NCBI GenBank assembly: GCA_964492495.1
Contig: CAZBKJ010000001.1
Coordinates: forward strand, 1-64,000
DNA: 64,000 nt
DNA from: CAZBKJ01 sp964492495
Lineage (GTDB): Bacteria; Patescibacteriota; Microgenomatia; UBA1400; UBA12028
Direction of reading: 5' to 3'
Shown piece after piece: positions 1 through 7,618 of this stretch; position 1 is the first letter of the stretch; each line of letters starts with the position of its first letter. The notes beneath the pieces are model-generated. The model was not told where the DNA came from and did not search any database. It saw only the letters and a program-made list of their open reading frames with translations. The translations under genes were made by a program, and so were the position numbers.

Positions 1-328
1 TATGTTGATTCACATGAGCAATTGCCTGCAAGAAGACCGGATTATTTGCAAATGTTCCATCCGCTACACTCATATTGATGCGAGGAAGGTCCTGATACAC
101 GATTTTTCCAGCACCGATATTTAGGTGTCCAGTCTCTGTGTTTCCGTCTTCGCCTCTAGGGAGTCCAACTGCTTCTCCAGATGCTGTAAGTTGGGTATGA
201 GGGTAGGCTACCTGAAAGCTTCGCATGTTTGGGGTATTTGCACTGGTGATTGCATTGCCTGCATCGGCAGGACCAATTCCCCAACCATCAAGGATTAGTA
301 GTACAACAGGCTTTGGACGATTTGGCAT
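1..328 (-). CDS. gpmI: 2,3-bisphosphoglycerate-independent phosphoglycerate mutase, N-terminal part
   Basis: Cut by the window edge; only the first 109 codons are visible. The product would interconvert 3- and 2-phosphoglycerate in the cytoplasm. The start carries the metal-binding LILDGWG motif, then NAITSANTPN, ASGEAVGLPRG and a GNTETGHLNIGAG block. That block holds the alkaline-phosphatase-superfamily nucleophile: canonical iPGMs have Ser (GNSEVGH), this one has Thr at the same place, and Thr is a known nucleophile in other superfamily members. The gene follows eno and a four-helix-bundle gene on the same strand, making a lower-glycolysis cluster. The family is clear; the C-terminal half and remaining metal ligands cannot be checked here. 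Confidence 0.9.
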   Translation of the reverse strand, partial: MPNRPKPVVLLILDGWGIGPADAGNAITSANTPNMRSFQVAYPHTQLTASGEAVGLPRGEDGNTETGHLNIGAGKIVYQDLPRINMSVADGTFANNPVFLQAIAHVNQH

Positions 329-347
329 AGAAACGAGATTTCAGGTT

Positions 348-365
348 CAAGAGGTCAGAGGTCAG
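348..365. repeat. Interspersed repeat, copy 1 (CAAGAGGTCAGAGGTCAG)
   Basis: This 18-base string, itself a tandem of GAGGTCA, is repeated exactly at 41481-41498 inside the repeat-rich gap before dinB. Related degenerate strings (AAGGTATCAGAGGT and similar) occur at 24840-24975. Here it sits in the 38-base gap between the four-helix-bundle gene and gpmI. Confidence 0.7.
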
Positions 366-366
366 T

Positions 367-723
367 TTACTTAACCTTCAACTTTCTTGTAAGTACATTT
401 AGCATTTTTTCTATTTCACTTAATTGTTGACTTAACGTTATAAATTGTTGTTCAGATATATATTTAAGATTTCTCGCAAGAACTAATTGTGTGTATAGTT
501 CAGCACAACCACCATATGAAATATACAAAAATTGAACAAACTCTTTCCTACTCTGTCGCTGATAACCTTCAGCAATATTTGAAGCAATCGAGATAACACA
601 TCGTCTAATTTGATTTGTTAAAGAAAATGCTTCTTCTTTTGGAAAAGACTTTGTGTTTTCATAAATTTCCGTAACAAAAAGAACGCTTTTTTGCCAAACG
701 ATCAATTTTTGATACGAATGCAT
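367..723 (-). CDS. Four-helix-bundle protein (23S rRNA intervening-sequence protein family)
   Basis: A 118-residue protein starting at MHSYQKLIVWQKS, in frame after a non-homologous upstream extension that overlaps eno and is left out. It shows the hallmark of the four-helix-bundle/S23 family: an L-x-VWQK start, then TNQIRRCVISIASNIAEGY and a later helix with a GGCAEL segment. Members were first found encoded in intervening sequences of 23S rRNA genes, and free-standing copies are common in CPR and Bacteroidetes; their biochemical role is unsettled. It lies between eno and gpmI and beside a dispersed repeat (348-365), which suggests a late insertion into a glycolytic operon. Confidence 0.85.
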   Translation of the reverse strand: MHSYQKLIVWQKSVLFVTEIYENTKSFPKEEAFSLTNQIRRCVISIASNIAEGYQRQSRKEFVQFLYISYGGCAELYTQLVLARNLKYISEQQFITLSQQLSEIEKMLNVLTRKLKVK

Positions 724-754
724 ATTTTCTGGCCTCTTGCCTCTGAAAACTTTC

Positions 755-2020
755 CTAACTATTCGTTCCTTTCTGAAGTTCAGTTTCAATCTCAAGAAGT
801 CGGTTGTATTTTGCAACACGCTCACCACGAACGGGTGCCCCAAACTTGGTATAGTCACAGCCCAGTCCCACAGCCATATCAGCAATGAACTCATCGTTTG
901 TTTCGCCTGATCGATGGGAGGCAACGATTTGAAAATGTGCGTCTTTGGCGATCTTTACGACTTCGACTGTTTCTGACACTGTTCCAATCTGGTTCGGCTT
1001 AATCATGATTGATGTACACGATTTTTCTTTAATCGCGCGCTGGAGACGTTCTTTATTGGTAGTCACGAGGTCATCAGCAACAACCACGACACGGTCAGAG
1101 ATCTGTGCAGTGAGTTGCGACCAGGCAGCCCAATCATCTTCATAGAATGGGTCTTCTATAGAGAAAATATGATACTTGGCATTCAGTTCTTTGTAGTACT
1201 CAAGCAAATCTTTTGACGAGAATGGTTCTTGTCTGTCGCGAATACTATACTTTCCATTTTTGTAAAAAGAATTGGCAGCAACATCCAGGCCAAAGAATAG
1301 ATCTTGTCCAAACATGTATGAGGTTCTTTTCATTGTTTCCGTGAGGAGTTCGAGTGCGTCTAAGTTGGTAAAGAGGTTTGGGGCAAAACCACCTTCAACT
1401 CCAACGCTGTGGATCGCATTTTTTGAGATCAATACCTGCTCTAGAGCGAGAAACATCTCTACTCCTAGTTCTAACGACTGAGAAAATGTTTTGTTGCTTG
1501 TGGGAATAATATGAAACTCTTGAAAGTCCAAGTTTCCAGCTCCATGTTGTCCACCATTGATGAGGTTGAAAATTGGAGACGGTACATGAAGTGTTTTTGT
1601 GAGCCCGTATTTTTCTTTGAAGTATCGATAGAGAGGCATACCAACACTTGCTGCACCCGCTTTGCAGATTGCCATGGACACTCCTAAGATTGCATTGGCT
1701 CCAAGCTTGGATTTATTTGGCGTACCATCTAGGTTATAGAGTGTCTGATCGGCCGCTGTTTGTTTTAATGGATCTTGGCCGATAAACAATGGCCGAATCA
1801 AGGTGTTCACCGTGTTAACGACTTTGAGCACTCCTTTTCCACCCATGCGCTCCGGGTCTTCATCACGAATTTCTACAGCTTCGTGTTTTCCATTGGAGGT
1901 GCCACCAGGAACACTTGAACGCACACTGTGACCGCTATCAAGCGTAATCAAAACCTCCACTGTGGGAAAACCACGTGAATCGAGAATTTCTCTTGCCTGT
2001 AGATCGGTAATTTTTGCCAT
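755..2020 (-). CDS. eno: Enolase (phosphopyruvate hydratase)
   Basis: A 421-residue cytoplasmic enzyme converting 2-phosphoglycerate to phosphoenolpyruvate; length is normal. The start at MAKITDLQAREILDSRG matches the family N-terminus. Visible motifs are the GGxHxxNxxDFQEF loop (GGQHGAGNLDFQEF), the metal ligand region SIEDPF, the catalytic lysine in MIKPNQIGT and the SHRSGET signature. The ATG follows the stop of the PEP-synthase-like gene by only 5 bases, so the two are very likely co-transcribed and possibly translationally coupled. Enolase family and catalytic residues are clear. Confidence 0.97.
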   Translation of the reverse strand: MAKITDLQAREILDSRGFPTVEVLITLDSGHSVRSSVPGGTSNGKHEAVEIRDEDPERMGGKGVLKVVNTVNTLIRPLFIGQDPLKQTAADQTLYNLDGTPNKSKLGANAILGVSMAICKAGAASVGMPLYRYFKEKYGLTKTLHVPSPIFNLINGGQHGAGNLDFQEFHIIPTSNKTFSQSLELGVEMFLALEQVLISKNAIHSVGVEGGFAPNLFTNLDALELLTETMKRTSYMFGQDLFFGLDVAANSFYKNGKYSIRDRQEPFSSKDLLEYYKELNAKYHIFSIEDPFYEDDWAAWSQLTAQISDRVVVVADDLVTTNKERLQRAIKEKSCTSIMIKPNQIGTVSETVEVVKIAKDAHFQIVASHRSGETNDEFIADMAVGLGCDYTKFGAPVRGERVAKYNRLLEIETELQKGTNS

Positions 2021-2025
2021 ACTAC

Positions 2026-3765
2026 TTATGTGTTGTGATTTCCAATTGCATGCAAAGACAGAAGGTATGAATCTTCTGTGCTTATCCACTCATAAATCAA
2101 AAGTTTGTGAATGGATTCAAGCATATCATGATCTGGAGCGAAAGTGCTTGTGACAAAAAGAGGCATGCCGTTCTCACGGGCAATTTGGCTGACTTTTGTC
2201 AGCAACTCAATGACAATGGGATGGGAGAGATCGCATGACTGTTGCGGTTTGTCTCCAGATAAGCGTTCAGACATACGGTCGATATCAAGGATAATTCCGT
2301 CGATTCCTTTTTGTAGATAGCTTTCAATTTCCCAAATCTGACTTGGAAGCTGCAGCACGGGGTAGAGTCGGGTTTTACTTGACCTGACCACACCGGCCTG
2401 CATCAGTAGAGACATGGTTGTGTGGATTTTATGTGTTAGGTGAGTGCCGGCTATACTCACACCAAGAGAGATGGTTGGATGGAGTTTTTTGAGTGCAATA
2501 AACGCAGTAATCTCTGTGTCGACTGCGAGTTGTGATTGATCAAGATTAATCGCGTAGAGAAAGCCTTTTGCAGGATCGATGTGCTTTGAAAGGAAATGAA
2601 ATGACTGGGCAATCTGATGAACACAGACGTTTCTGGATCGTATCGTTTTCTGTGCCTCAAAATGAGAAAGAATTGCATTTGTTTGAATAACAAGGTGACC
2701 TGATACTTTTTGACTTGTCGGAAGATGTCCTGATGGGGATACTGTATAGTCAAGACCAAGAGGGAAACTTTCTGGCAACTGGACGTGAGATTTTTTTGGC
2801 AGTTTTTTCTCTGGACTCACGGAAGGAACGCCGACTTGTTTCACAGGTTTGATCTCAAGTCTTTTTGATTCCAAAACAAAGAATTCAGTTCCATCAAATC
2901 CAAACACAACTTCTTGGGGGAAAAAGAAGTGCTGTTGTACCTTTTTTGCCAATTTTGCAAGTTGTTCAAGTGATGCTTGCGACAATTTTCTCTTTTGCAC
3001 CCGAGTTGCTGGTGTGAGTGTTTTTGTTGCATTCCCATTGTCCCAAAAGAACTCATGTGACTGTTTGTCGAGAGCTTTTTTTTGTTCCTCACCACTGGGA
3101 ATTGAAATCCAGTAGTAGTCAGAACCGTCAAGCTCGTCAGTGAGCGCACCTTCTCCCCAGACAGCCTTGATAAGGGCAGTGTGTTTTGCCGGAGTGGTGG
3201 GGTCTGTTGTATAGAGTTGTCCAGTGACAACAAATCGTGGCTGTTTTTGAATAGTAATCGCAAATGGTAAGTCAAAATGACTCTTGTCATGTTTTAACCG
3301 ATAAAAAAGCGGTTTTATATCAAAAAAATGACTCCACAACTGTCGTATTCCATCAAAGAGATTTGCATCACCCTGGTAGCCAAAGTAGGTACGATCCGAG
3401 CTGGTAAAAAGCGACGATATTTTTTCTTCCAGAAAGATGCTTGGAGACAACATCACTCGAGGCTCTTTCATCCCAATATATTGAGCAAGAATGGGGTGGG
3501 CTATGTGTTCTGGAAACTGTCCATAGCGAATATGTTTTTGAATCTCTTTGGATTTCTTTTGCAGTAGCTTACTGTCAGTGGGGATCGGTGCTGATAAAAT
3601 TTCATTGATCTTTTCGTCTAAATTGTTGTATTCACAAAACTGCTCGAATGCATGCGACGACACAATGAAGCCATTTGGAACAGGAAGTTTTGCAGACAAC
3701 ATGGACGAAAGTTTCTGTCCACGAGTTCCAGCTTGGATGTGTTCTGAGTGTGTATCAATTTTCAT
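2026..3765 (-). CDS. PEP synthase/PPDK-like protein lacking the phosphohistidine domain (likely pseudoenzyme)
   Basis: About 579 residues, against roughly 750-800 for phosphoenolpyruvate synthase. The N-terminal half follows the PEP/pyruvate-binding (ATP-grasp) domain: VPNGFIVSSHAFEQF near residue 30, a YFGYQGDANLFDGIRQLW segment, GQLYTTDPTT, and PQEVVFGFDGTEFFVLESKRLE near residue 300. The C-terminal part keeps traces of the PEP-utilising barrel (LPSQIWEIESYLQKGIDG, GIILDIDRMSERL, HPIVIELLTKV). No swivelling domain with a GGxTSHAA phosphohistidine motif is seen, and the barrel's catalytic Cys region reads TSTFAPDHD without Cys. A second ATG at 3774 is possible. It heads the eno operon, so a role in sensing or binding PEP or ATP is an inference only. 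Confidence 0.6.
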   Translation of the reverse strand: MKIDTHSEHIQAGTRGQKLSSMLSAKLPVPNGFIVSSHAFEQFCEYNNLDEKINEILSAPIPTDSKLLQKKSKEIQKHIRYGQFPEHIAHPILAQYIGMKEPRVMLSPSIFLEEKISSLFTSSDRTYFGYQGDANLFDGIRQLWSHFFDIKPLFYRLKHDKSHFDLPFAITIQKQPRFVVTGQLYTTDPTTPAKHTALIKAVWGEGALTDELDGSDYYWISIPSGEEQKKALDKQSHEFFWDNGNATKTLTPATRVQKRKLSQASLEQLAKLAKKVQQHFFFPQEVVFGFDGTEFFVLESKRLEIKPVKQVGVPSVSPEKKLPKKSHVQLPESFPLGLDYTVSPSGHLPTSQKVSGHLVIQTNAILSHFEAQKTIRSRNVCVHQIAQSFHFLSKHIDPAKGFLYAINLDQSQLAVDTEITAFIALKKLHPTISLGVSIAGTHLTHKIHTTMSLLMQAGVVRSSKTRLYPVLQLPSQIWEIESYLQKGIDGIILDIDRMSERLSGDKPQQSCDLSHPIVIELLTKVSQIARENGMPLFVTSTFAPDHDMLESIHKLLIYEWISTEDSYLLSLHAIGNHNT

Positions 3766-3822
3766 TACTACCATCGTAGTGGAATATGAGCCTTTTACGC
3801 AAGTACAATCTTTTTTTTTCTG

Positions 3823-3850
3823 TTTGATATGGATAGGATGGTGTGATAAT
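3823..3850 (+). promoter_or_regulatory. Predicted recR promoter
   Basis: TTTGAT (3823-3828), a 16-base spacer and GATAAT (3845-3850) with an upstream TG (extended -10). The ATG of recR lies 12 bases after the -10, so the 5' UTR would be about 5-6 nt. Confidence 0.45.
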
Positions 3851-3862
3851 GTTGCTCCTTAG

Positions 3863-4459
3863 ATGAAACTTCCACGCTCCATCCGGCAGACGATTGAGCA
3901 GTTTGAGAAACTTCCAGGTATAGGGCCAAAATCAGCACAGAGACTTGTTTTTTATCTCCTGCATAACCCTGAAAGTGAGTTGCAAAAATTTGCTCAATGT
4001 TTGGTGGACCTGAAAAAAAATACCAAAGTATGTACAACCTGCCACAATGTTGGTGAGTTTGATCCATGCGAAGTCTGCAGTGACATTTCGCGCAACCGTT
4101 CACTTTTGTGTATTGTCGAGCAACCACTCGATCTTTTGGCACTTGAACGTAGTGGAATCTATGACGGCCTGTATCACGTACTTCATGGCGCTATTTCACC
4201 CTTAAATAATATTGGACCAGACCAATTGTTTTTACGAGACATTTCCAAGAGACTTGAGAATGTCTCAGAGATTATATTGGCAACAAATCCTACAATGGAA
4301 GGTGAAGCGACAGCGTTGTATATCCAGCAAATGATTGCTGATACAGGGACAACGCTTCAAGTTACACGCATAGGGCACGGGTTACCTATCGGTGCAGACA
4401 TCGAGTATGCCGATGGCGTGACATTGGCTCGAGCCCTGGAAGGGAGGAAAAATATGTAA
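3863..4459 (+). CDS. recR: Recombination mediator RecR
   Basis: A 198-residue protein of full family length. It begins with the helix-hairpin-helix LPGIGPKSAQRLVFYLL, then a C4 zinc finger (CTTC, 12 residues further CEVC), a TOPRIM domain starting near LLCIVEQPLDLLALE and ending with ATNPTMEGEATALYI, and the C-terminal ARALEGRKNM. RecR works with RecO/RecF in loading RecA at gapped DNA. The start is chosen because the HhH follows directly and a -10 box lies just upstream; there is no Shine-Dalgarno sequence. It is divergent from the PEP-synthase-like gene. Confidence 0.96.
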   Translation: MKLPRSIRQTIEQFEKLPGIGPKSAQRLVFYLLHNPESELQKFAQCLVDLKKNTKVCTTCHNVGEFDPCEVCSDISRNRSLLCIVEQPLDLLALERSGIYDGLYHVLHGAISPLNNIGPDQLFLRDISKRLENVSEIILATNPTMEGEATALYIQQMIADTGTTLQVTRIGHGLPIGADIEYADGVTLARALEGRKNM

Positions 4460-4549
4460 AATACGTTCTATTTCATAGAAAGGTGTTTTTTTGAAATTTC
4501 ATTTCATTTATTTTTATTTTGAGCACCAAAATAAAGAGAAAGGAATTAC

Positions 4550-4849
4550 ATGCAGGTTTCATTTACCAGCAAGAACATACTTCTTACCGACGGATTGAAA
4601 AATTTTATTACTTCTCGTGTGGGTAAACTCTCCAAATACTCTTCAAAACAGTTATCTCGTGTGCAAATCATCCTTGATGTTGATCGGCGTAAAAAAGGCA
4701 AGTCAGAAGACGCCATGGTCGAGATTGTGGGCGATATTCAAGGAAAACATATCATCGTACGAGAAAATGGCGATAGTTTTTACAAAGCATTTTTTGGGGC
4801 AGTGAAAAAAATGAAGACGCGACTCGTGAAATCGCGCAAAAAAATGTGA
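4550..4849 (+). CDS. hpf: Ribosome hibernation-promoting factor HPF/YfiA
   Basis: A 99-residue short-form HPF. The sequence has the alternating beta-alpha-beta pattern of the family (MQVSFTSKNILLTDGLKNFI, then VQIILDVDRRKKGKSEDAMVEI and DSFYKAFFGAVKKMKTRL). Such proteins bind the 30S decoding channel and inactivate ribosomes in stationary phase. A good ribosome-binding site (AGAAAGGA) precedes the ATG by about 7 bases. The gene ends with TGA, evidence that UGA is a stop in this genome. It has no long C-terminal dimerisation domain. Confidence 0.9.
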   Translation: MQVSFTSKNILLTDGLKNFITSRVGKLSKYSSKQLSRVQIILDVDRRKKGKSEDAMVEIVGDIQGKHIIVRENGDSFYKAFFGAVKKMKTRLVKSRKKM

Positions 4850-4850
4850 A

Positions 4851-5156
4851 TCAACAGCGATGCGTTTGTCTTACAGTGATTAACTCAAGATAGTTTATCG
4901 GATGTCCTGCAAGTTCGCGGTCACGAAAATCTCTATAGTTTTCTGGTGCAAGTAATACGTAATAACACTCAAAATCAACCTCAAAATTGGGATCGAGCTT
5001 CAGATTCGGGTTATCAAGTACATAGTGCTTGAGATAGTTTTGCAAGTTTGTGCATGTAGCTTCTCTAGATAGAGAGTACAAGCCGTACGTAGTTAACTTT
5101 CCAATTGTGCTGAAGGCTCGATATACAGGATAAGCTTTGGATTCTTGTTCGTTCAT
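4851..5156 (-). CDS. Hypothetical protein, 101 residues
   Basis: Not recognised. A soluble, Tyr-rich, mildly acidic protein (MNEQESKAYPVYRAFSTIG...) with a YYVLLAPENYRDF segment and a Cys-ending C-terminus (TVRQTHRC). It converges on hpf with a one-base gap, and its start lies only about 60 bases from the divergent 5218 gene. No signal peptide, membrane helix or known motif is visible. Frame length and tight packing between neighbours support it as a gene; nothing points to a function. Confidence 0.5.
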   Translation of the reverse strand: MNEQESKAYPVYRAFSTIGKLTTYGLYSLSREATCTNLQNYLKHYVLDNPNLKLDPNFEVDFECYYVLLAPENYRDFRDRELAGHPINYLELITVRQTHRC

Positions 5157-5217
5157 GATTTGGGTATTTTACACCCTTTCTTGCATCTTTCGCTTCTATT
5201 CTCTATCCTGTATTGAT

Positions 5218-5706
5218 ATGGGTGTTCTTCAATCAGCAGCATCAGCAGTAGGACAAGCAGTGTCCGACGTCGCGGCAGACGTCAAAGATGGAGTAGTGGG
5301 AGCAGCAACCGACTCAGTCAAACAAATTGCAAAAACTCCGTTGGATATTTTGGAAGAATTACTTGGGTCTTCAGGTGCTGGTGGGGGAGCAAATGAGCAG
5401 AAATCAGAAGAGGAGCAGGGAGCAAGTAGTCCAGCTAATAAAGCAGCTATCGCACAAAAAAATGCCCAAGATGATGCGTTCAAGGTTCAACAGCATCAAG
5501 AGTTGCATCAAAAGATCATGCAGCAATCTCAAGGCTACTATGAGCAAAAAAAGCAAGCTGATGAGCAACAACGACAGATATCAGAGCAACAAAAAGAACA
5601 AGAAAAATTCCAGATAAAACAGCTGGAAAAACAAAAAAGTCATGATTATGCCTTGCAGGCAGCAAAGGATGCATCAAGCGCAGAAAAGAGAATGGGTGCA
5701 GGATAG
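5218..5706 (+). CDS. Hypothetical Gln/Ala-rich coiled-coil protein
   Basis: 162 residues from MGVLQSAASAVGQAV; the longer frame upstream is Cys/Phe-rich and overlaps the divergent gene, so it is rejected. The N-terminal 45 residues are an Ala/Val-rich amphipathic stretch (VSDVAADVKDGVVGAATDSVKQIAK). A GSSGAGGG linker follows, then from residue 60 a long, highly polar Gln/Glu/Lys helix with a likely coiled coil (QQHQELHQKIMQQ, EQQRQISEQQKEQEKFQ). No signal peptide is seen. Low-complexity proteins of this kind are common in CPR genomes; a scaffold or adaptor role is possible but unsupported. Confidence 0.6.
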   Translation: MGVLQSAASAVGQAVSDVAADVKDGVVGAATDSVKQIAKTPLDILEELLGSSGAGGGANEQKSEEEQGASSPANKAAIAQKNAQDDAFKVQQHQELHQKIMQQSQGYYEQKKQADEQQRQISEQQKEQEKFQIKQLEKQKSHDYALQAAKDASSAEKRMGAG

Positions 5707-5731
5707 ATAGTCTTGTGAGTTTTACATATTT

Positions 5732-5998
5732 ATGCCAAAACTTCCTGAACAGTCTCCACTTATCTCCAAAGCATTGAAGGAAAATCCTACACCACTAAAT
5801 CCATCGGGACTTGATGGTGTTTTTATCGGAAGCGTACTGATTTTTGCTGGTCTGCTTCCATCGTTGTCACCTAATTCTCTTGAGGAGTTAAAAGTACTTG
5901 CTCAGAGAACGCTTGAAACTGGTCTCGCTTTTTTTTCCATAGGATTGTTTGTTTTGGCAGCAAAAAATATGAGATCGCTCTGCGATAAACGAAAGTAA
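5732..5998 (+). CDS. Hypothetical small membrane protein
   Basis: 88 residues, with two hydrophobic segments: GVFIGSVLIFAGLLPSL (about residues 29-46) and TGLAFFSIGLFVLAAKNM (about 63-80), ending in the basic tail RSLCDKRK. This suggests two membrane passes with a cytoplasmic C-terminus. The N-terminus is polar and Pro-rich. It follows the coiled-coil gene after 25 bases and may share its transcript. No family recognised. Confidence 0.55.
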   Translation: MPKLPEQSPLISKALKENPTPLNPSGLDGVFIGSVLIFAGLLPSLSPNSLEELKVLAQRTLETGLAFFSIGLFVLAAKNMRSLCDKRK

Positions 5999-6023
5999 AA
6001 CAACCTAGGAAGTGTATTTGTAC

Positions 6024-6051
6024 TTGTTCGTGTGAATTTCTTTTGTATACT
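6024..6051 (+). promoter_or_regulatory. Predicted promoter of the cysS leader
   Basis: TTGTTC (6024-6029), a 16-base spacer and TATACT (6046-6051). Expected transcription start is about 6058-6060, i.e. at or within two bases of the leader-peptide ATG, so the leader ORF would be read from a leaderless mRNA. Confidence 0.6.
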
Positions 6052-6059
6052 TTATCGAT

Positions 6060-6101
6060 ATGAACACTGTTCAAAAAACCAGTTGTTGTTGCACAAGCTG
6101 A
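6060..6101 (+). CDS. cysS leader peptide MNTVQKTSCCCTS
   Basis: A 13-codon ORF, ATG at 6060 and TGA at 6099-6101, lying 80 bases before cysS. Codons 9-11 are TGT TGT TGC, three Cys in a row; Cys is rare in most proteins, and this is the residue whose charging cysS controls. The ORF ends just before three overlapping complementary segments (see 6091-6156). Together these are the marks of a transcription-attenuation leader peptide: low Cys-tRNA stalls the ribosome at the Cys codons. No database match was or could be checked; the call rests on codon content, position and RNA complementarity. Confidence 0.8.
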   Translation: MNTVQKTSCCCTS

Positions 6102-6156
6102 TTGTTGACGCTTGGGCATGGTAGTATCTTGATCCGCCCAAGTTGGCGGATTTTTT
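6091..6156 (+). promoter_or_regulatory. Cysteine-responsive transcription attenuator of cysS
   Basis: Four segments give three mutually exclusive hairpins. Strand 1 (6091-6098) pairs with strand 2 (6110-6117) in 7 of 8 positions, with one A/G mismatch. Strand 2, CTTGGGC (6111-6117), is perfectly complementary to strand 3, GCCCAAG (6136-6142). Strand 3 region TCCGCC (6133-6138) pairs with strand 4 GGCGGA (6145-6150), directly followed by six T. A ribosome stalled on the Cys codons at 6084-6092 would cover strand 1, letting 2:3 form and blocking the terminator. A ribosome reaching the stop codon would cover strand 2 and allow termination. No T-box sequence is present. Confidence 0.75.
6132..6156 (+). 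terminator. Attenuator terminator upstream of cysS
   Basis: Stem ATCCGCC (6132-6138) with GGCGGAT (6145-6151), a 6-base loop, and a T run to 6156. The cysS ribosome-binding site lies only about 10 bases further on, so this terminator must be regulated or leaky for cysS to be expressed from the upstream promoter. Confidence 0.8.
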
Positions 6157-6181
6157 CTACAAAGAAGGAAGCTATACATAT

Positions 6182-7603
6182 ATGAAACTCTACAACACGC
6201 TCTCTCGAACAATTGAAGAAGTGCAACCAATCACAAAGATGCACATCGGTATGTATGCCTGTGGTCCGACTGTGTATGACTATGCCCATATTGGTCACAT
6301 GCGAAAGTACACCATGGATGATGTGCTGGTCAGGACACTCAAACATGCTGGGTTTTCAGTAGAGCACGTCATGAATATCACGGATGTGGGGCATTTGGTG
6401 TCGGACTCGGATGAGGGTGAAGACAAGATGGAAAAAGGGGCAAAAAAATATGGAAAGACTGTCTGGGATGTGGCGAAAGAGTTTGAAGAGTTTTTTTGGA
6501 AGTGTATAGATGCGATGGATGTTGCAAGACCGGATGTGAGCTGCAAAGCGACTGCACATATCCCTGAACAGATTGAGATGATCAAGCGACTTGAGAAACA
6601 TAATCTCACGTACGTGATAGATGATGGGGTGTATTTTGATACAGAAAAATTTCCTTCATATGGAGAACTTGCCAAACTTGATAAAGAATCAATTAAAGCA
6701 GGAGCACGAGTAGAGATGGTTGCTGGAAAGAAAAACGCGACTGATTTTGCGCTGTGGAAGTTCTCACCAAAAAATGAACAACGTGCAATGGAGTGGGGAA
6801 GTCCATGGGGGAAAGGGTTTCCAGGATGGCACATTGAGTGCAGTGCGATGGCAATACGGTATCTAGGTGAGCAATTTGATATTCACACAGGAGGAATTGA
6901 TCACATTCCGATTCACCATACCAATGAGATCGCACAGGCAGAAGGGGCGACGGGAAAGCATCCATTTGTTCGTACCTGGGTTCATCATAATTTTCTTCGG
7001 GTTGAGAATGAGAAAATGAGTAAGTCTCTAGGGAATTTCTTTACCCTTGACGATGTGACTGCAAAAGGGTTTTCACCAATGGCTCTTAAGCTTTTGTTTT
7101 TGGGCAGTCACTATCGAAGTGAGCTGAATTTTACGTGGGCAAATCTAGAAGCATCGCAAAAAGCATATGACAAGCTTGTGGGAATACTGACACAGGCCAA
7201 AAAAGAAACAGAGCGAACAACACTTTCGCAGGAGAAAGTAAAAAAACTCAATGACTATCGCACTCGGTTTTTTTCACAGATGGAAAACGATTTGCATACT
7301 CCTGAGGCTACGTCACTACTGTGGGAAGTAGCCAAGAGTAACATTCCTGGTGGAGATAAGTACGATTTACTCATAGAGTTTGATTCTGTTTTAGGACTTG
7401 GGCTTGCAAAAGCGTCTACACTTTCTGGTTCACCTTCCACACATGAAATTCCGTCTGGGGTGCAGATGCTTCTTGATAAACGACAAGCTGCCAGAGACAG
7501 CAAGGATTTTGTAGCGTCCGATACTCTTCGAGATGCAATCGCAAAATTGGGCTGGAGTGTAAAAGACACAAGTGAAGGACAAAAAGTCAAAAAGAATAGC
7601 TAA
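6182..7603 (+). CDS. cysS: Cysteine--tRNA ligase
   Basis: A 473-residue class I synthetase. The ATG at 6182 has an AAGAAGGAA ribosome-binding site and gives MKLYNTLSRTIEEVQP, the normal start. Motifs in order: the first zinc-ligand Cys in YACGPTVYD, the HIGH motif as AHIGHMR, GWHIECSAMA with the second Cys, the His/Glu zinc ligands in HTGGIDHIPIHHTNE, and KMSKSLGN. The C-terminal helical domain is present (LLDKRQAARDSKDFVASDTLRD). It charges tRNA-Cys in the cytoplasm. Its expression is probably set by the leader peptide and attenuator at 6060-6156. The next gene follows after 15 bases. Confidence 0.97.
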   Translation: MKLYNTLSRTIEEVQPITKMHIGMYACGPTVYDYAHIGHMRKYTMDDVLVRTLKHAGFSVEHVMNITDVGHLVSDSDEGEDKMEKGAKKYGKTVWDVAKEFEEFFWKCIDAMDVARPDVSCKATAHIPEQIEMIKRLEKHNLTYVIDDGVYFDTEKFPSYGELAKLDKESIKAGARVEMVAGKKNATDFALWKFSPKNEQRAMEWGSPWGKGFPGWHIECSAMAIRYLGEQFDIHTGGIDHIPIHHTNEIAQAEGATGKHPFVRTWVHHNFLRVENEKMSKSLGNFFTLDDVTAKGFSPMALKLLFLGSHYRSELNFTWANLEASQKAYDKLVGILTQAKKETERTTLSQEKVKKLNDYRTRFFSQMENDLHTPEATSLLWEVAKSNIPGGDKYDLLIEFDSVLGLGLAKASTLSGSPSTHEIPSGVQMLLDKRQAARDSKDFVASDTLRDAIAKLGWSVKDTSEGQKVKKNS

Positions 7604-7618
7604 AGAAAGGGGTCTTTT

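Noticed and set aside
755..924. Extended form (185 residues) of the four-helix-bundle protein
   Set aside because: The extra N-terminal part is an alternative reading of the enolase 3' end and has no family similarity; the conserved domain begins at MHSYQ.
4847..4849. UGA recoded to Gly or Trp as in some CPR lineages
   Set aside because: TGA ends several well-defined genes at the expected place (hpf, GNAT, the first GT-C gene, GT4), and these genes have no internal TGA.
6001..6181. T-box riboswitch upstream of cysS
   Set aside because: No T-box sequence (GGGTGGNACCGCG type) or specifier-stem layout; the leader ORF with Cys codons and strand complementarity explains the region better.
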